Source: Chalara sp. BL73 (Eukaryota > Ascomycota > Leotiomycetes > Helotiales). Taken from it: a stretch of 64,000 bases of DNA. Each line of letters opens with the position of its first letter. The first letter of the stretch is position 1. This document shows positions 23,283 through 36,780 of this stretch, piece by piece. Below the pieces are notes generated by a model that worked only from the letters and a program-made list of their open reading frames with translations, did not search any database and was not told where the DNA came from. The stretch lies in assembly GCA_918026815.1 (NCBI GenBank), contig CAKJVC010000123.1:1-64000 (forward strand), given 5' to 3'. Made by a program: the position numbers and the translations under genes.

Positions 23283-23872
23283 TTCAAGACTGAATTATCA
23301 AAGGAATGTCAGTGTAGAACTCAAAACTCAGAACGCGGAAAGAGATAGCGAATAATGTCAAAACTATGGAATCGACATTCGTCAGGCCCCCAAAATCCCA
23401 ATAAGATGCCAAGTGAAGCCCATGATTTAGTCTAGGTTTGGGGGGAGCCGCGCACCCAGAATACAAAAATGCGGCAGCCAGCTTGGCAATATTGTTGCAA
23501 TTCTGGCTTTCAGCTCCATCGGCTCCATGTGGAAAGTGGAACAATGAAACAATGAAGTAGCCGTCAGCCCGTGTCGACGTGTCCATCCGGGAATAGTCTT
23601 CATGTGTGGCACTGCACCATGAATGCTGAGGTTTTGGCCTAAGAGGGTCCACTAGTGCTAGCACCGAATTCAACACAAGGTTCTTCGAGAACTTTAGGCA
23701 CTGTCTGTACAGCTGGTCCAGAAAAGGGCTGATCTGGAGATCTTTTCGGTGGACCCGGAATATTTCATACAGGAACACATCCATCCGCTCTTTCAAAGAG
23801 ATATGATTTATACCTTGAGACTCTTTTAATTTTTTTGTTTGTTCGTTTTGTCAATTGCTCTCCGGCATCGCC
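23283..23872. promoter_or_regulatory. Divergent promoter between sph3 and gtb3
   Basis: A 590-bp head-to-head region. A minus-strand open frame at 23284-23796 lies here, but it shows no family features and fills the space where both promoters must be, so I treat it as chance. A T-rich run at 23824-23850 precedes the gtb3 start. Confidence 0.45.
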
Positions 23873-26800
23873 ATGACGCCGACATATTTAGGCCTGTCGG
23901 CAGTCGGTTGGAAGTTGATGGTAAAGTCATGGTGGGAAAAGGTGCGGTTCTGTGGTCCTTTTACTTCTGCTTCGCCTACCCGCTAACACAAATGTGAAGC
24001 TTTTAGCAGGTTTCCTCCTGGCCACAGTGATCTTGGGCTGTCTATATGTGGCGTATCGAACATACCGCAAGCTTAGGAGGCATTGGCGTGTACGTGGTTT
24101 TGTCTTTCGTCCATCTCCTCAAGGAACCATAGCCTCAGATATCATGCTCACGGTGCGATTGTTTGTTATAGGGGCGTCATCAACAAGCGGTAGTACCCAC
24201 ACCCGTCGCACGTTACCTCGACCGTCTAAGAAGTGACAGCCAACAACTTTCTCTGCAGAAGAGGTCTACAGAAGAACTCAAATCTTTCGGTGTCTTTCTC
24301 GGCAGTTTCGCCAATCCACCGACTTCCTCGCAGACACGTCTGTTGTCACAATGGGATGTCCTTGTGCTTGATCCTCTCCAAGACGGGGTTCTGGGCGCCT
24401 TATCAATATGCGCACCTTCTTCCACACACATACTCGGGCGACTCGACGTACGGGCGATTGTGAAATCCGATGCCAGTTCAAGCAGTGATGAGGTGATCCG
24501 ATCGCTCGGCACGGTTTCCCAAACTCTTACCACGCATTTCAACCAGAAGGACATGCAGTCACCTTTCACGGGTGTTCTTCTGGCTGACTGCCAGACGCAT
24601 TTCCAACCAGTCGTGTTGAACGAGATCGCAAAATACATCAACAGCCTTGGCCTCGACCTCTGGCTCGAAATGTCGCCGCCAACTTACCTAACCGAGCGAC
24701 AATGTCGGGAGACTAACATGCAGTTCATCAGGGGCATCATCTGTCGCAATGGAACCATCCGACCGGACGGTGACAGACAAAATTATTTCCAGATGACGGA
24801 GATGCGAACAGCGATGCGAAGTGTGGCCGCGCAAAGAGTGCGACATGGCCCGCCGATAATGATGTGGGAGACGGTTGAAAATGGAGTTGAGCCGCAGTAT
24901 GCTGTTGTCCAACGCACCTTTAACTGGTGCAGGTACAATAGCGCTTTGTGCTGGATCGGGCCTGCGGCCGCACTAACCGATGCGGAGATCGCAGTGACAC
25001 GAACTGTGGCCGATAAACCGCTAGGGGCACTAATGTGGCTGAAGAGTGATGACATTATGAAAGCCCACGATGCTTGGCGATCCAATGACCACGTGAGGCT
25101 TCTCCCCTGGCAATAGATGCTGCACATAAACTGATAATCCTGATACAGATCTCTCAGACGTCGTGCGGGAATGAGGCTTTGTACGACTCTTTGCACTCAT
25201 TTATTCCCGAGTTGACGGCAAGACTACAACAATTCCCACCCAACAACAATAAACAAGCTGGAAATCAAGCCAACAAACTCGACCGCCTCGATTCCTATTC
25301 ACAGGCCTATAACTACGCGAAGACGGATCCATTGTCGACATCTGCTGGCGGGGACGACTTTAAGGGCTTGGGCTGCTTCCACCTTGGTTTAGAAGTTGGG
25401 CCAAAAGATTTCGCAGATGTTCTCCAGACACAGCGTAAGCTTAGAGATCTCGACCTGCTACATCAAATCAAAGAAGAAGAGCTTCAGCGCGTTGCCGGAC
25501 AGATAAAGACTCTGAATGACGCACAGAGCTCGAGTGCAATCGCTCCTGCTTCATCCCAAGCGGTCAAGGAGCTGTTGGACCTTCTCACTACCAGCGATGA
25601 TGATGGCAAACCCCGTATTCAAATTTATGTGGGACTGCACTCCGGGTTTCAGACAAGCTCGAAGGTCCAATTCTGGGGTCTCTATAACGTTGAAGCGAGC
25701 ACAGGTGTTCTGAATATCTATCTGTCGGGCAAGACCCAGGACCGCGCGGGCACAATTCTCCATACATTCCTGTCCAGCCAGGGATTTAGCCGGACCGAAT
25801 GCTTCACAGCTGAGCTGGCCATGTCTAAGGAAAATAACAGCCTATCTGAAGCGGGGCAGTTGCCGCTGCGCATCGTGCACGACGTGGAGCAGCTTTCCCC
25901 AGAAGAGACCATCTTGTTCCTGCGGCGCCTGATTCTGTTCGGGCACGAAGATGATTCTCCTCTCTTAGCAAGGCTACAGGCCTGCTGCGATTACCAACTC
26001 ATGGAGGTTCCCACGCTTGCTCAGCTTAGAGCTTTGAGCTCTACGGCGTATCTTAGTGGCGAGATGTCGTCTGCGAGTCTCGTAACAGCTCGCCTCACTT
26101 GGCTTCGTGAACTAGGCTGTTGGCACCCTGATACTTCCGCCGCCATCTCACTGTTTGAAGAAGTGGATGCTCGCCTGCACGACGTTCTCATGAATGGCCA
26201 AACGGAGGTTCTTGCGCAGCTTGGTGTCGTCATTCAGACAATCATGCAGAAGAATCAGATCGACGCCGCTGCAGACATTTTTGCTTTGTCAGTATTCTGC
26301 GCGTTCCGCAAACTCGCACTCGACGAGATCTATCTAGAAGTCCTAGATCGTAACCCACTTCCAAATCATACTACAGACCAAGCAGGCTGCTTTGCAGAGA
26401 ATTTTGCTCTGGGTTCGCGCTGTGATTCATTCTTTGATATGACGCCTAGGAACCTCGGAAGAATCATCTCAGGTCGATATCGAGCTTACTACATGAAGCA
26501 CCAGCCACCACCGCGTGAAGAGGGATTTACTGAACTCCCAACAGCATATGCAGCTATGCAGATCGACCTGGATCCGCAAGACGGGCAGGAGGTGTTACCG
26601 ACATTATATCAAGTCACTTTCCTCGGTATCTTTGCCGTACCTGCCCTTATCGATATCATGTTGCTTACAACTATTGGACGTGGCCTTTATCTCACTACTT
26701 TCATGAGCTCAACAGAAAAAACAATGGCTACAACAGCGCTTATGCTTGCACTTCTGGTATGTGGCGGGATCGGCTCCTGGATCAGCTCCGGAGGAAGCTA

Positions 26801-29800
26801 CTATCTTTACGCCAACGCGTTCCCAGCAATGAACATGTTTGTGCTTACTCGCTTCGTTGCCGGAATCGCAATCGTCTTGGTCGGAGGCTTAGGAGGTCTA
26901 ATAGGCATCACCATTGTCAAAGGCATTAATGCCGGACTCGTCTTCTTCTTCTACTTCGCCATCCTCACTACGTATCTCCTAACACTGTCGGCACTCTCTA
27001 TCTACCAAGTCCCGGGATCCCGCTTCCAATCTGGTAGAACTGTTATCATGACTTGCATCCCGATCCTATTCATCTCACCCATTGTCAGTTTGTGGGTTCA
27101 GCATGACATAATAGTCTACTTCTGCGTCTTGACCTGTTTTTTGATATTACTTCTACTAGGGGCTCGGAAAACCATGTCTCAATGGAGCACTTGGTACCTC
27201 AACATACCGTATGTAACGGATGTTGAAGTCGTGAATTGGTACATCGAGACGCGAGGAGCAGACAACGATCATGCGGAAGAGATGAAAGACATTGGAACAG
27301 GGCCGCAACCGCGAAAGGCGCTCCTTGCTGCTGTTCTTAAGGAGCGCAATCGTCATTTCTGGACGAAATCCACGTCAGATCCACTAGTTGCTAAGCTGGC
27401 TGAAGGTTATTCTTCCACCATGTTTCTCATGTCGTGGTACTGCAAGTTCAAGCGGACTAGTATGCCATTGCCGTATAGCGCGACGTGGAATCTTACATTG
27501 AAGGCCGGCCTCGAGAATATGACGAATATGCAAAAGGGCCTCAAGCTGCACAGTGCTTTCCTTCATTGGCGTCATACTGGCGCTGACATATGGTCTGGTC
27601 TCCTATACTTCGTTGTTGCTCTCTTGGACAAGTGGGCCGCGTTGGTGTCCGGTGGCGCTCTCGTGGGTCTCTCTGCCGCAAGCAGCGCAGAATATCGCCT
27701 AGCAGTGGGCTTCGGATTATGCTACTATCTTATCGGGGCGGTCTCTCTTGATACAGTTTCACAGCCTCTTTGGACAGCGGCGAATCAGAATACCCTCCAG
27801 CCTATCACTTCTTTGAATTTTCTTCGCCAAGCAACCATCAACGACGCGAGGGCGAGACGAGCGCTTTACTGGAAGTCTCTTGCAAAGTTCTTCTTCCTCC
27901 ACATCTGGGGTATCACTATCACGTCCGCCCTTATGTGGATATTCGAGGCCGCCCGAAGTGCGACAGTCATGTATCTAGCGTATGTCGGCGCATATACTGG
28001 TCTCCTCTGGTATCAGTACAATAAGATATATTGCGGGAACGATGCGGCAAAATGTCTCGCTATGGCCTTTATCATTGGTCTTCCGACCGGTATCGCTCTA
28101 CACATTGGTCTGCCGCACTTTGCCTTCAGTGGCGTCATCGCTTTGGCCGTTGGAACATGGATAGCTGCCATTTACTCGATGTGGTTGTCGAAGATAGGCT
28201 GGCCGAGCCTTTTTACGTCGACATCCATAGACGACACACAGTCCAAGGACAATGCAGATGTCAAATACATGCCAGTGTCTTATTCAGTCAGCGCTCTCGA
28301 ACCTTATCCTGAGATTTCACAGGCAACGTTGTCGCAGACATTCGAATCTATCTGCGCCATTCCAGCCGAGCAACGCTACATGCTTGACCCATCACAGCAT
28401 CTAGGCGCTAAAGTCATGGACCTCCTACTATTCGAAAGCAAGTCAAGGAAATTGGAGGTTCTACAAGATGCTTTTTCATCAGCAGAGCAATTGGTGCAGC
28501 AGACTAGAGATCTTTGGGGAACCGGCAAAACTGTCGTTGAGCTAATCTCAGTGGGTGTGTTACCCCAACAGGAACAGGGGATTAGGACTATCAATCGGAA
28601 AAGCGGCGACAGACTACACATATTCATTTTTCTCGACCATGACCATGCAGGAGATGAATGGGCCCTAATCATTCAAGAGAACTGCAGAATTATCGCGGAG
28701 GCGGTTATCCAGGCTACTTCCGAGACTCAACTAGGTCTTTCGCATGATCATTCAATGTTGGCAGAACTGCTGGTAGCTGATTATTCTGGCGGCGAGGAAT
28801 TGGCGCTTCCTGCATGCATCAAGCGCCAGCTCGAAACTTCCGCTGTTGATCGTGCTCGGGTCATTAACAATGGGGACAGGACGTTACTTCGTTATCTCCT
28901 CCTCGGCATAGACTGCGAAAGGGACTGGGATAGTCTGCCGAAGACAGTCAGATCTTTCCTGCTCAAACGATGCTGCGGACAGTCTAACCCTATCTCTGCC
29001 GACGAAGAGAGCTGGATTCGATCGAGGATGTGCGCAAGTGATTGCATTGATATCGATGAATATATTGCTCGATGCAATCTTGGCGCCACCCTCACGGTCT
29101 GCGTCAGTAATTTCGCCAAGGTACTTGAGGCAAATAGTGCCTTTAACGAAGACGAACCAGAACTTTCAAATCCAGGATATGAAAGGCAACTCGGCTCTGT
29201 TCCTTCGTCCAGCGAGAATGAGTCACTCTCAAAACTTGGCTTGCTCAAGCTTTGTCTCTCCCTGTCCCATCAGAAGATACAGATATGCACCAAATTTCTT
29301 TGCCTCTCTCTTACCGCAGATCCTGAATACCAGAGGGAGTTGGACTACATGATTCGTGCCAAACCTTTGTTCGTTCACTGGCCCGTGACCTTCTTCCTGA
29401 ATGGAGTCTGGTCATTCTGCAAAATTCTGCAGGAACTTATACTTCCGTTAGTCTTGTTTCACGGTCGTGAAAATATCTCAAGGCTTCACAGCAATATGAT
29501 GGGTATGAAGACGATTATAGAGAAGAACAGGATCGTCATTGAGAGTCTTAATGGCCCTTCGACCTGTTTCTTGACTGTTCAGCCGGATGGTAGCAAACGG
29601 CTCGCTCAATACAACGGACGTCACGACCAAGAACCAGGCGAGACTAAGCAGCTTATGGCCGTCAACACCTATACAGACAAGCTGGTCCTCCGCCAGAGGG
29701 AAGAGTATCGAGGCCAGGTAATCGTCAACTTATTTACGTACGAGTATTCTCAAGGCGGGAAGAACTCAAGTCGAAAACTACCAATACAACGTCAGTGTCT

Positions 29801-32453
29801 CAAAGCAGATCTCACCGGACAGATCATTCAATATGATCACAGGGGCTACATCACAACAGGATCCACTTTCAGAGGCGTCAATCCTGTTCAGTTCACTTAC
29901 TGGTATCGGAAAAGTGCCAAATTCGAAGACGAGCTTCTCAGAGGCGAGTACATATTTCCACATATCACAATCAGGGTGTCATGGAGCATGCCTGGCCGGA
30001 AACACCCAAAAAGACTAGACGAATGGATACCCTTCTCCAAGGTTACGGAGGCTATATTCATACAGGGCTCAGAGGCGTATCATGCATCCTGGACGTATGA
30101 ACATAAGTTCCATCCCGAGATTTCCACTACGCTGAATGGGGAACCAGTTGCAACTCCCGCGATGATACAGGAAGACTGGTTCCATGTTCTGCAGAAACCG
30201 AATAAATGCAGTTTCCTAAGTGATAACCCACTCCATTCGTTCTCCTCGGTGAAGTCGAGCTTTGTGGCGCGCCTATTTGGTCTTAATACCAAGCGCTATC
30301 CGATTCCAACATCACATGCTAGAACTCAACTCTGGAAATCATGGAAAGGAGGAAAAGAACTCGATGCTATCACTGCAGCATGGCTTGATGAGGGTCTGTT
30401 AAGATCAGATGGTATTCTCAGCCCCTACTGGAGAAATCGGGATCTGGGCCGGCTGGATGCTGCAAAAGACTACCTCGATGCACAGGTTGATACTATTATG
30501 GCTAGGGTCGATGTCGACCCAGAGATTAGCTCATGGGTACATATTGCATTCAAGATCAGTGATTTCTATAACTTCGGACAGGGGGGCGACTCCAGAATCA
30601 ACACAAGAACTCTCTCTACCCAGTTACGAGACAGCGATGCCGAACTCCATATCCTTGCCATGGACACATCAACATGGCCCAATGAACCGGGTGGCGTATC
30701 TGCTTGCCGCAGAGACATGGTTAACGACCTCAAGACCATCAAGTGGCACATTGTCGCTGAATCAGCCAACGACTATGGAGTACCTAGGTTCCAGATCGAA
30801 AGAAATGTGCAATCGCTTACAGTACTGCCTCTATGGGGCCTGGATTTCCTCAATCCCACTCATGGAATTCTTCAAAATAGCCTCGACTCGGCGGTCGTAC
30901 AGAGGTCTTACGACACAAGGACGGTAGACATTGAGAAGAACTTCCTACCGATTCTTACAAGCTTGGTCCAATGCTCGCGAACGCTCCACCTGACCCGCCA
31001 ACGAATTGAAGAGGCTACGAAGGCGTTGTGTGACTTGAACACGTACTTCGAGTCATCGCGAAATTGGAATGATGTCTGGAACAGCGACATTGTCAAGCAA
31101 ACATGGCGGGAACTCTGGTTGACCGAAGACATGGAAGACACACTTCCCGTATCACAATGGTGGGATTTCGAGAAACCTACAATACTGCAGCTCGATCAAG
31201 CTCTGAACATGTGGCATCGCTATCTCTTCATCTTCTCCATCCCCGTCCCCGAAAAGATCCCCGACGTCTTCCAGGCGTCCCATCACTTTACCGGCGCCAC
31301 ATACGGTATCCTCTGCAAGGTTAAGCGACAATGCACACTACATGTTTGGGACCACTGTATCAGCTTCAGAGAATTGACGACGTTCATGTCCTCCGCCGTG
31401 TCATTTGACACTCCGTTTGTCAATAGTTCTCTAATATCGCTTGGGCATCTAGGCTGTGTCTTGCTCGAGCATCATGCGGATGTCGTGCTCCCGTGTGCCG
31501 CATACTTCAACCCTGGCTGGGAAGTCGAGCTCGGGACATCCGAGGGTGCTCTGGAGCATCGCCGTACCTTTGCGCGAAAGATTGATCCGGTGGTTAATGG
31601 AATCTGCAACATGGAGAAGTTCGAACCGATTAAAACGATCAAGACGGACAAACCTACGGTAGTCATGTTGTCTCACATCCAATTTGTGAAGGATATTAAG
31701 AATGCAATCATGGCCACCGACTTTATTGTCAACAAATGGGGGTTCACGGATTACAGTCTCCATATCTACGGTGACATGGAAAGAGCTGCAGGCCATTCTA
31801 CAGAGTGTCAAGAGCTTATCGCTTCCAAGGGACTTCGAGAACACTGCGTGCTCAAGGGTCTAGGTAACCCATCCGTGGTGCTTCAAGATGCCTGGCTCTT
31901 CCTAAACTCGTCCCTTTCTGAAGGTCTGCCATTGGCCATGGGTGAAGCCGCCTTAACAGGAGTTCCCGTCGTCTGCACAGATGTCGGTGCATCCTTCTGC
32001 GTCGTGACAGACAGCACAACCGGCGACCGCTTCAGCGAGGTCGTCCCTCCAAACGATGCCGAGTCACTTGCACGCGCGCAGATCAACGTCCTGGGCCTCC
32101 TCGGGAGATGGAGCGCCTACGCGGAAGACGCTGCCGGAGCCTCGCCACCTATCTTGGCATATCCCAACCCGACCCCCGAACAGGTCCAACAGATCACGCA
32201 GCGCATATACGACAAGACTGAGCAACGTCGCCGCCTGGGCATGCTAGGCCGTGACAATGTGCTCAAGAACTTCTCATCAGAGCGCTACCTGCGTGAACAC
32301 GAGCAGATGCTCTGGATCGGCAAGTACCGCAGCCGTACATATCATGCCCGCACCAGCACACCACTCTCTAATAACTCCAGCGTCAATCTGGTCGCGTCGC
32401 CGTTGCGGAACCCGCGTCTGACTTCGGAATCGTGGACCTCTCTGTCGAGCTAG
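23873..32453 (+). CDS. gtb3: Gtb3-like giant glycosyltransferase of the GAG cluster
   Basis: Four exons, 23873-23941, 24000-24089, 24172-25092 and 25149-32453, all phase 0, give 2,794 residues. A membrane helix in exon 2 (LLAGFLLATVILGCLYVAY) anchors the N-terminus. Residues about 100-360 look like a TIM-barrel glycosidase-like region (GVLLADCQTHF, LGLDLWLEMSPP, IMMWETVENG). Two multi-pass membrane blocks lie at about 850-1030 and 1175-1375. The C-terminal part, about 2525-2755, is a GT4 glycosyltransferase with FLNSSLSEGLPLAMGEAA, holding the E-x7-E motif, then GVPVVCTDVG. Gtb3 is thought to polymerise and export GAG. The first two small exons are inferred from splice signals (the second intron has a CTAAC branch site) because no ATG opens the longer frame. 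Confidence 0.88.
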
Positions 32454-34998
32454 ACAGAGATGAACGGTGCTGTGACGTTGTGTACAAATGAGCTTGGGTT
32501 TAGCGCACCAGTGTCGTCGAGCACATCCAGTTTGCAGGATTGGCTAAGGAAGAAGTCAGCGCAGACGGGGTATAAGAGACATAAGTAGGTCTTAGTTAAT
32601 CGATGAAGGAAGCAGTATTGTGATATATTGACCCTCAGGTCTACATACTATACGGTGCATAATAGAATATTATTGATTTGTATACGTACTACGCGCAAGT
32701 CAGTAGTCATATATTGTATTTTAATATACTGTAGTATTAATAACTATTATAGAAAATAGAATCATACTTTCTAAAAAGTAGAAACATTATGTAAAAGTTT
32801 AAAATAGAGCCGGCGACGCATTTCCTGCTACTTTCGACGGAACTTCTACGAACGAAGAAGACGATCATATAGTATCTGCTTCTTACTTTGCCGTCGGCGA
32901 CAAGGCTGCCATTCAGGCGTGGTTTTGCAGCTACGTCTTTACAGACAAATCTACGGAAATCGCCCCTAACAAGATCTTCCGCCTGTGAAGCTGTGGGGGT
33001 TGCAAGCTGCTTTACCAAACCGTAAATAACAGTATGTTTACTAAGCGGAGATGTGTATTTTGGCGGAGTTTTGTCTTATGCAAAGATATGAGCTGTTCAG
33101 GTCTATAATCTATTCTCTCTACAGCACTTCATATAATTCCAAATGACTGCTCCTGGTCTACATCACAGATTTGCTTATGTTACTGTTGTGACCGTTATCG
33201 ATTTTTTAATTCTAATACATCTTTCCAGAATTCCAATACTTGGCCGGATTTCGAAGGCTTCATAAGAGCCACAGGCTGCCAGCCATGTTTTCCCTTTCAC
33301 TTCGTCTCGGGGCAAAGTAATGCCGAAACTTATTTCGTACAATGTGTCATGTGAAAAATAACGTGATATTTGTAGTCGTTAATACCTTGACCCTACCGCT
33401 CAGGATAGGGCTGTGTCGCAAGCACCGTCTTCAGTAAACTGCCAGCGGCCGCCCCAGACCACGACGTCCCAAGGCTCGAATGTCGCTCCCGTAAGCCGCA
33501 TTCTTCTATTGACAAGCGCCTGGAATCGCTTTGGGCCTATCTCCCTACAGCCCATCATGACCCGCGCACCTCTCTTCCAGAGAATAGCGACCAAGGCACC
33601 ATGACTGAGCGTGACGGCAACCAGAGCTCCAGAGCTTTCGTCGATGGCAGACTCGCAAGCAATTCCAGTGCACTCGAGGCAGAGCCTTGGTCCTAGCGTC
33701 CTTCAGAAAAGAATACATTTCCTGCGACGTGCAACAAAATCTCGCAAATTGGGGTAAATGATCTTAAGTCAAGCGACGGCCCAATATGCAGGTATGTCGC
33801 AAATACTCTATTGGGAAAACTTGGCTTCTAAGAAGAGCACAGGGTTGAGTAACTTACAATAGTGGAGCTCTTGGCACTGAAAAATGTGCTGATGCTTCTA
33901 GAGCCTAGACATTCCTTTGATATACAGTCGTACGATTTGGCGAATTGGAGGACGTAGGGGCTGCGGTTACACGAGATGGGACAATCCGAGAAGAGACTTT
34001 TCAAATCGCATCACCATTCGCCGCCCGAAATTTCCTAGAGCGAGCGGAGCTAGAACATAACAAGCCCACTAAGCTCTACCGAAAAATTACAGTTTTATTT
34101 AGTATAGATGCAGGAACTTGTCTCGGCTCCTTCCGTACGGACATCTCCTTGGAGCCGAGCCAACTAAGGTGAGCGGTAGTGGGGTCGGCCACGGCGGAAT
34201 GGTCTGAGCGCCTCGACACAGTCTAGCATGTTACGCTACAGAACTCTTCGGTTGCTCGTGTTCCCGCAACTCACCCCGACTCTGCGTTGGCTGCACTAGT
34301 GTGTTGTCTGCTCGAACGAGCAAAAACCTTCTATTAATGATAAATTAGCCACCGCCTGCCAAGAATTGCGAGCGGTGAAAGAGAGCTTGCTCTACGCTGC
34401 TAGTTTGTTCTCTTTGCTGGCCAATTAAAGAAAAGGCGCCTAGCGAAAAAAATAATTATCACTGCCAACGAGCCTGGCTCTTACCTTCGATTTTCTATGT
34501 GATTTCAGCTAAATATGAAGCGTTTGTTTCAGGGCTGATATATAGGCTGTGTTAGATGCGACCACAGTCCACTTGCCAAAATGTATAGAGCCCATACATC
34601 ACACAAGCCTCTGTTCGTGTATTCCAATCTGCGCCACTGGTTGCCGATTAAGCCGGCTGAAGGGCAAACTATGAAAATGGTTGCGAATAATTACTCAGAC
34701 TTTGATCGTTCACACAAGATATGAGCTGACAAGGGCATATGCCTTTGGGTCCTACGGGAAGGCCAAATGCAACCACCAGTGAAGTCAAGGACTCGGGGCG
34801 GGAGAGTGCCTATTGAGCAATAGCTTGTTACGTTTCAATATTGTTGTATTCTGCTCGGCTTGGCTTTGTGGCGCGCTGTTTTTGTGGGCAGTCTCCCGAT
34901 CACATATAAAAGGGAGCGGATCACCTTGATTATATTTCTCAGCAAACCCATGCCACCCTTAGCAAAGTTTTACTCCCTCCCGAGAATTTCAATTCAAA
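32454..34998. other. Intergenic, no gene supported
   Basis: About 2.5 kb. The first 600 bp are AT-rich. A minus-strand frame at 33400-33594 and its surroundings (33400-33660) are more GC-rich, but no motif is recognised and no intron chain extends it. The last 100 bp belong to the promoter of the next gene: a TATAAAA box lies at 34905-34911. Confidence 0.45.
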
Positions 34999-35523
34999 AT
35001 GGGTCTCAAACTTTTTGGCAGTATCATTACAACCGCCCTTCTTGCTCTCACCTTCGCTCAAGCTTTGCCGTGCTTCAATTCTCTCAGTGCCGGGGGTTTG
35101 TTGGTTCCCTCTACTACATGCTATAACCTTGTCGTCGGTGCAGCAAGCACAGTTTTCGGCCAAGTGTGCGCCAGTGCCTTGGGTGGTATTCTAACCGTCA
35201 ACTACCCATCTATTCTGCCCTCCACCTACACTGATGTTCATATCTATGTGGGCACAACGGCACCTACTAACCCTTCCCCTGGCTTATTCCCATATTCATC
35301 GGGCCCTGGCGGTGCTTGCACTCTCGCTACCGACAATTCGACATCTACATGTCATATTCCCGTTCATTATTCGTGGCGTGCGTGTGGCCAGACGCTCTAC
35401 ATTGCTACACACGCTGCTATATCCTACCCAAATACAGGGGTACAAACTGGGTGGGGAGCAGGAACATGCTTTGGAAGCGCCACAGGGGGAAATTGTGCAA
35501 AATACTGGACGTTCCGGATGTAA
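34999..35523 (+). CDS. Small secreted cysteine-containing protein
   Basis: Single exon, 174 residues. A signal peptide (MGLKLFGSIITTALLALTFA, cleaved after about residue 22) is followed by a domain with eight cysteines. Motifs DVHIYVGTTAP, PGLFPYSS, LYIATHAAI and TGWGAGTCF match a widespread unnamed secreted domain in which a VG, an FPY, an AHA-like and a W-G-x-G segment recur. The function of that domain is not known to me; a beta-sandwich fold is a guess. The TATA box at 34905-34911 and an AAAATGG start context support expression. It could be an effector-like or surface protein. The frame ends at a TAA in the expected place, so it looks intact. Confidence 0.7.
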   Translation: MGLKLFGSIITTALLALTFAQALPCFNSLSAGGLLVPSTTCYNLVVGAASTVFGQVCASALGGILTVNYPSILPSTYTDVHIYVGTTAPTNPSPGLFPYSSGPGGACTLATDNSTSTCHIPVHYSWRACGQTLYIATHAAISYPNTGVQTGWGAGTCFGSATGGNCAKYWTFRM

Positions 35524-36438
35524 TGCTTCTACGGGTCAATGTCCAAATTCTCACCGGTCCAGTCGCTTATACTGTATGGAGTGAATCAAGGCGTGAGTCT
35601 CACCGTCAACCTTTGTTACTACAATCACATCTACTTCCAGCACGGAGATTTAACCTCTATCACTGTATGTTGAAAGTCTCACTTGTTCTGCTGACTAAGC
35701 TGTTCTCTATAAAGTTGAGGTGTTAATTTGACTTGTTCGCTATAGGTATGACCTTTTAATGTAAGGCGGAATACTTGAAGCGTTCTTTAGCCCTTGAGAA
35801 AATAATTGTGGGGGGCACAAGACTTCACTACTTGGCCGAAGCGGTGAACTTGCCGGCTCTTTCATATAATATAAGTCATCAGGTGGCGAATGTAGCTCGG
35901 GGGCAGTTCTGACGCTATACGCTTTTTTCGAACACCTAAGAAAATATGAGTATGTTATTTAGCGCATCTCGCAGCCATAGTTGCTGGTTATTCAGCCAAT
36001 CTATAACAATTAAGCTGTACAGCTTCTCCGAATTATCAACACCAAAGGAGTTTAAATACATAAGTTTAGACACCCTTGTTGAGTTACATGACTGGGCTCA
36101 TAGAAGTTAAGTCAAAATCACTGGTTCAAGTTTGAGCTCTGTGCATCTATTTGAAAGTAATTCAGAACTTCACATACGACGCCTCCATTGGAGTAGTAGC
36201 CTAAGAGTGTTGGAATTACTGTACATATTGAGTATGCAATTGAAAACAATCACTGATATGAATAGAGAAAGGATTCAAACCTTACAACAGGATGATTCTT
36301 AAATTCAAATTCGTCGTTATAAATTAGCAGCTTTGCATGACGGTCTTTCTTTTTGCTTTGTGATAGTTAGCAAACAAAACACTAGACCGATCAAAAGGCC
36401 ACGCTCAAGTATATTTCCTACTGCTAATATTGTAAGCA
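35524..36438. other. Intergenic, nothing seen
   Basis: AT-rich sequence after the secreted protein gene. The plus-strand frames at 35234-35726 are other-frame shadows that run on from that gene. No repeat or RNA gene was recognised. Confidence 0.5.
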
Positions 36439-36780
36439 TGTGTCAAAGAATTGACATCACCCACGCTTGTGGTATGGAGGACAGTGAATGGACTCCGTTG
36501 GATCCCAGAACATCTTATATCAAAGACACAGATACTAACACAAGAAAACAGCTGCGGTTACCAGCCCGGATCAGATGAAAGAGCGAGTCCCTACTGTGAC
36601 AGGAACGCAGACTTGCCTCCGGACCATATCGTCGCGGGACCCTGCCGTAGACTGGACTGTGCGGTGTGTGGACACGAAGAAAGTGAACGGAGACAGCGAC
36701 AAGAAGATCTGGGGCGAAACTTGATAGAACAATTGCGGGAAGTGTTTAGACCACGGAGACGTGGACATAGGCCTCGCTGA
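36439..36780 (+). CDS. Small Cys/His-rich protein, two exons (tentative)
   Basis: The start MCQRIDITHACG resembles a family of short fungal proteins that begin MC and have spaced Cys/His residues. A GTATGG donor follows the second Cys, and a perfect TACTAAC branch site at about 36532-36540 precedes AAACAG at 36551. The second part (to the TGA at 36778-36780) has YCDRNADLPPDH and GPCRRLDCAVCG, then a basic tail. The exact acceptor is unsettled: AAACAG does not keep the phase with the nearest donor, whereas the later ATCAG at 36574 does. A zinc-binding role is an inference from the Cys/His spacing only. Confidence 0.4.
   Translation, partial: CVKELTSPTLVVWRTVNGLRWIPEHLISKTQILTQENSCGYQPGSDERASPYCDRNADLPPDHIVAGPCRRLDCAVCGHEESERRQRQEDLGRNLIEQLREVFRPRRRGHRPR

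Noticed and set aside
23284..23796. Minus-strand frame of 170 residues between sph3 and gtb3
   Set aside because: It fills the shared promoter of two clearly coding genes and shows no family features.
34180..34300. tRNA-like stretch (GGAATGGTCTGAGCG resembles an A box)
   Set aside because: No B box (GGTTCRANTCC) at the right distance and no pairing acceptor stem could be made.
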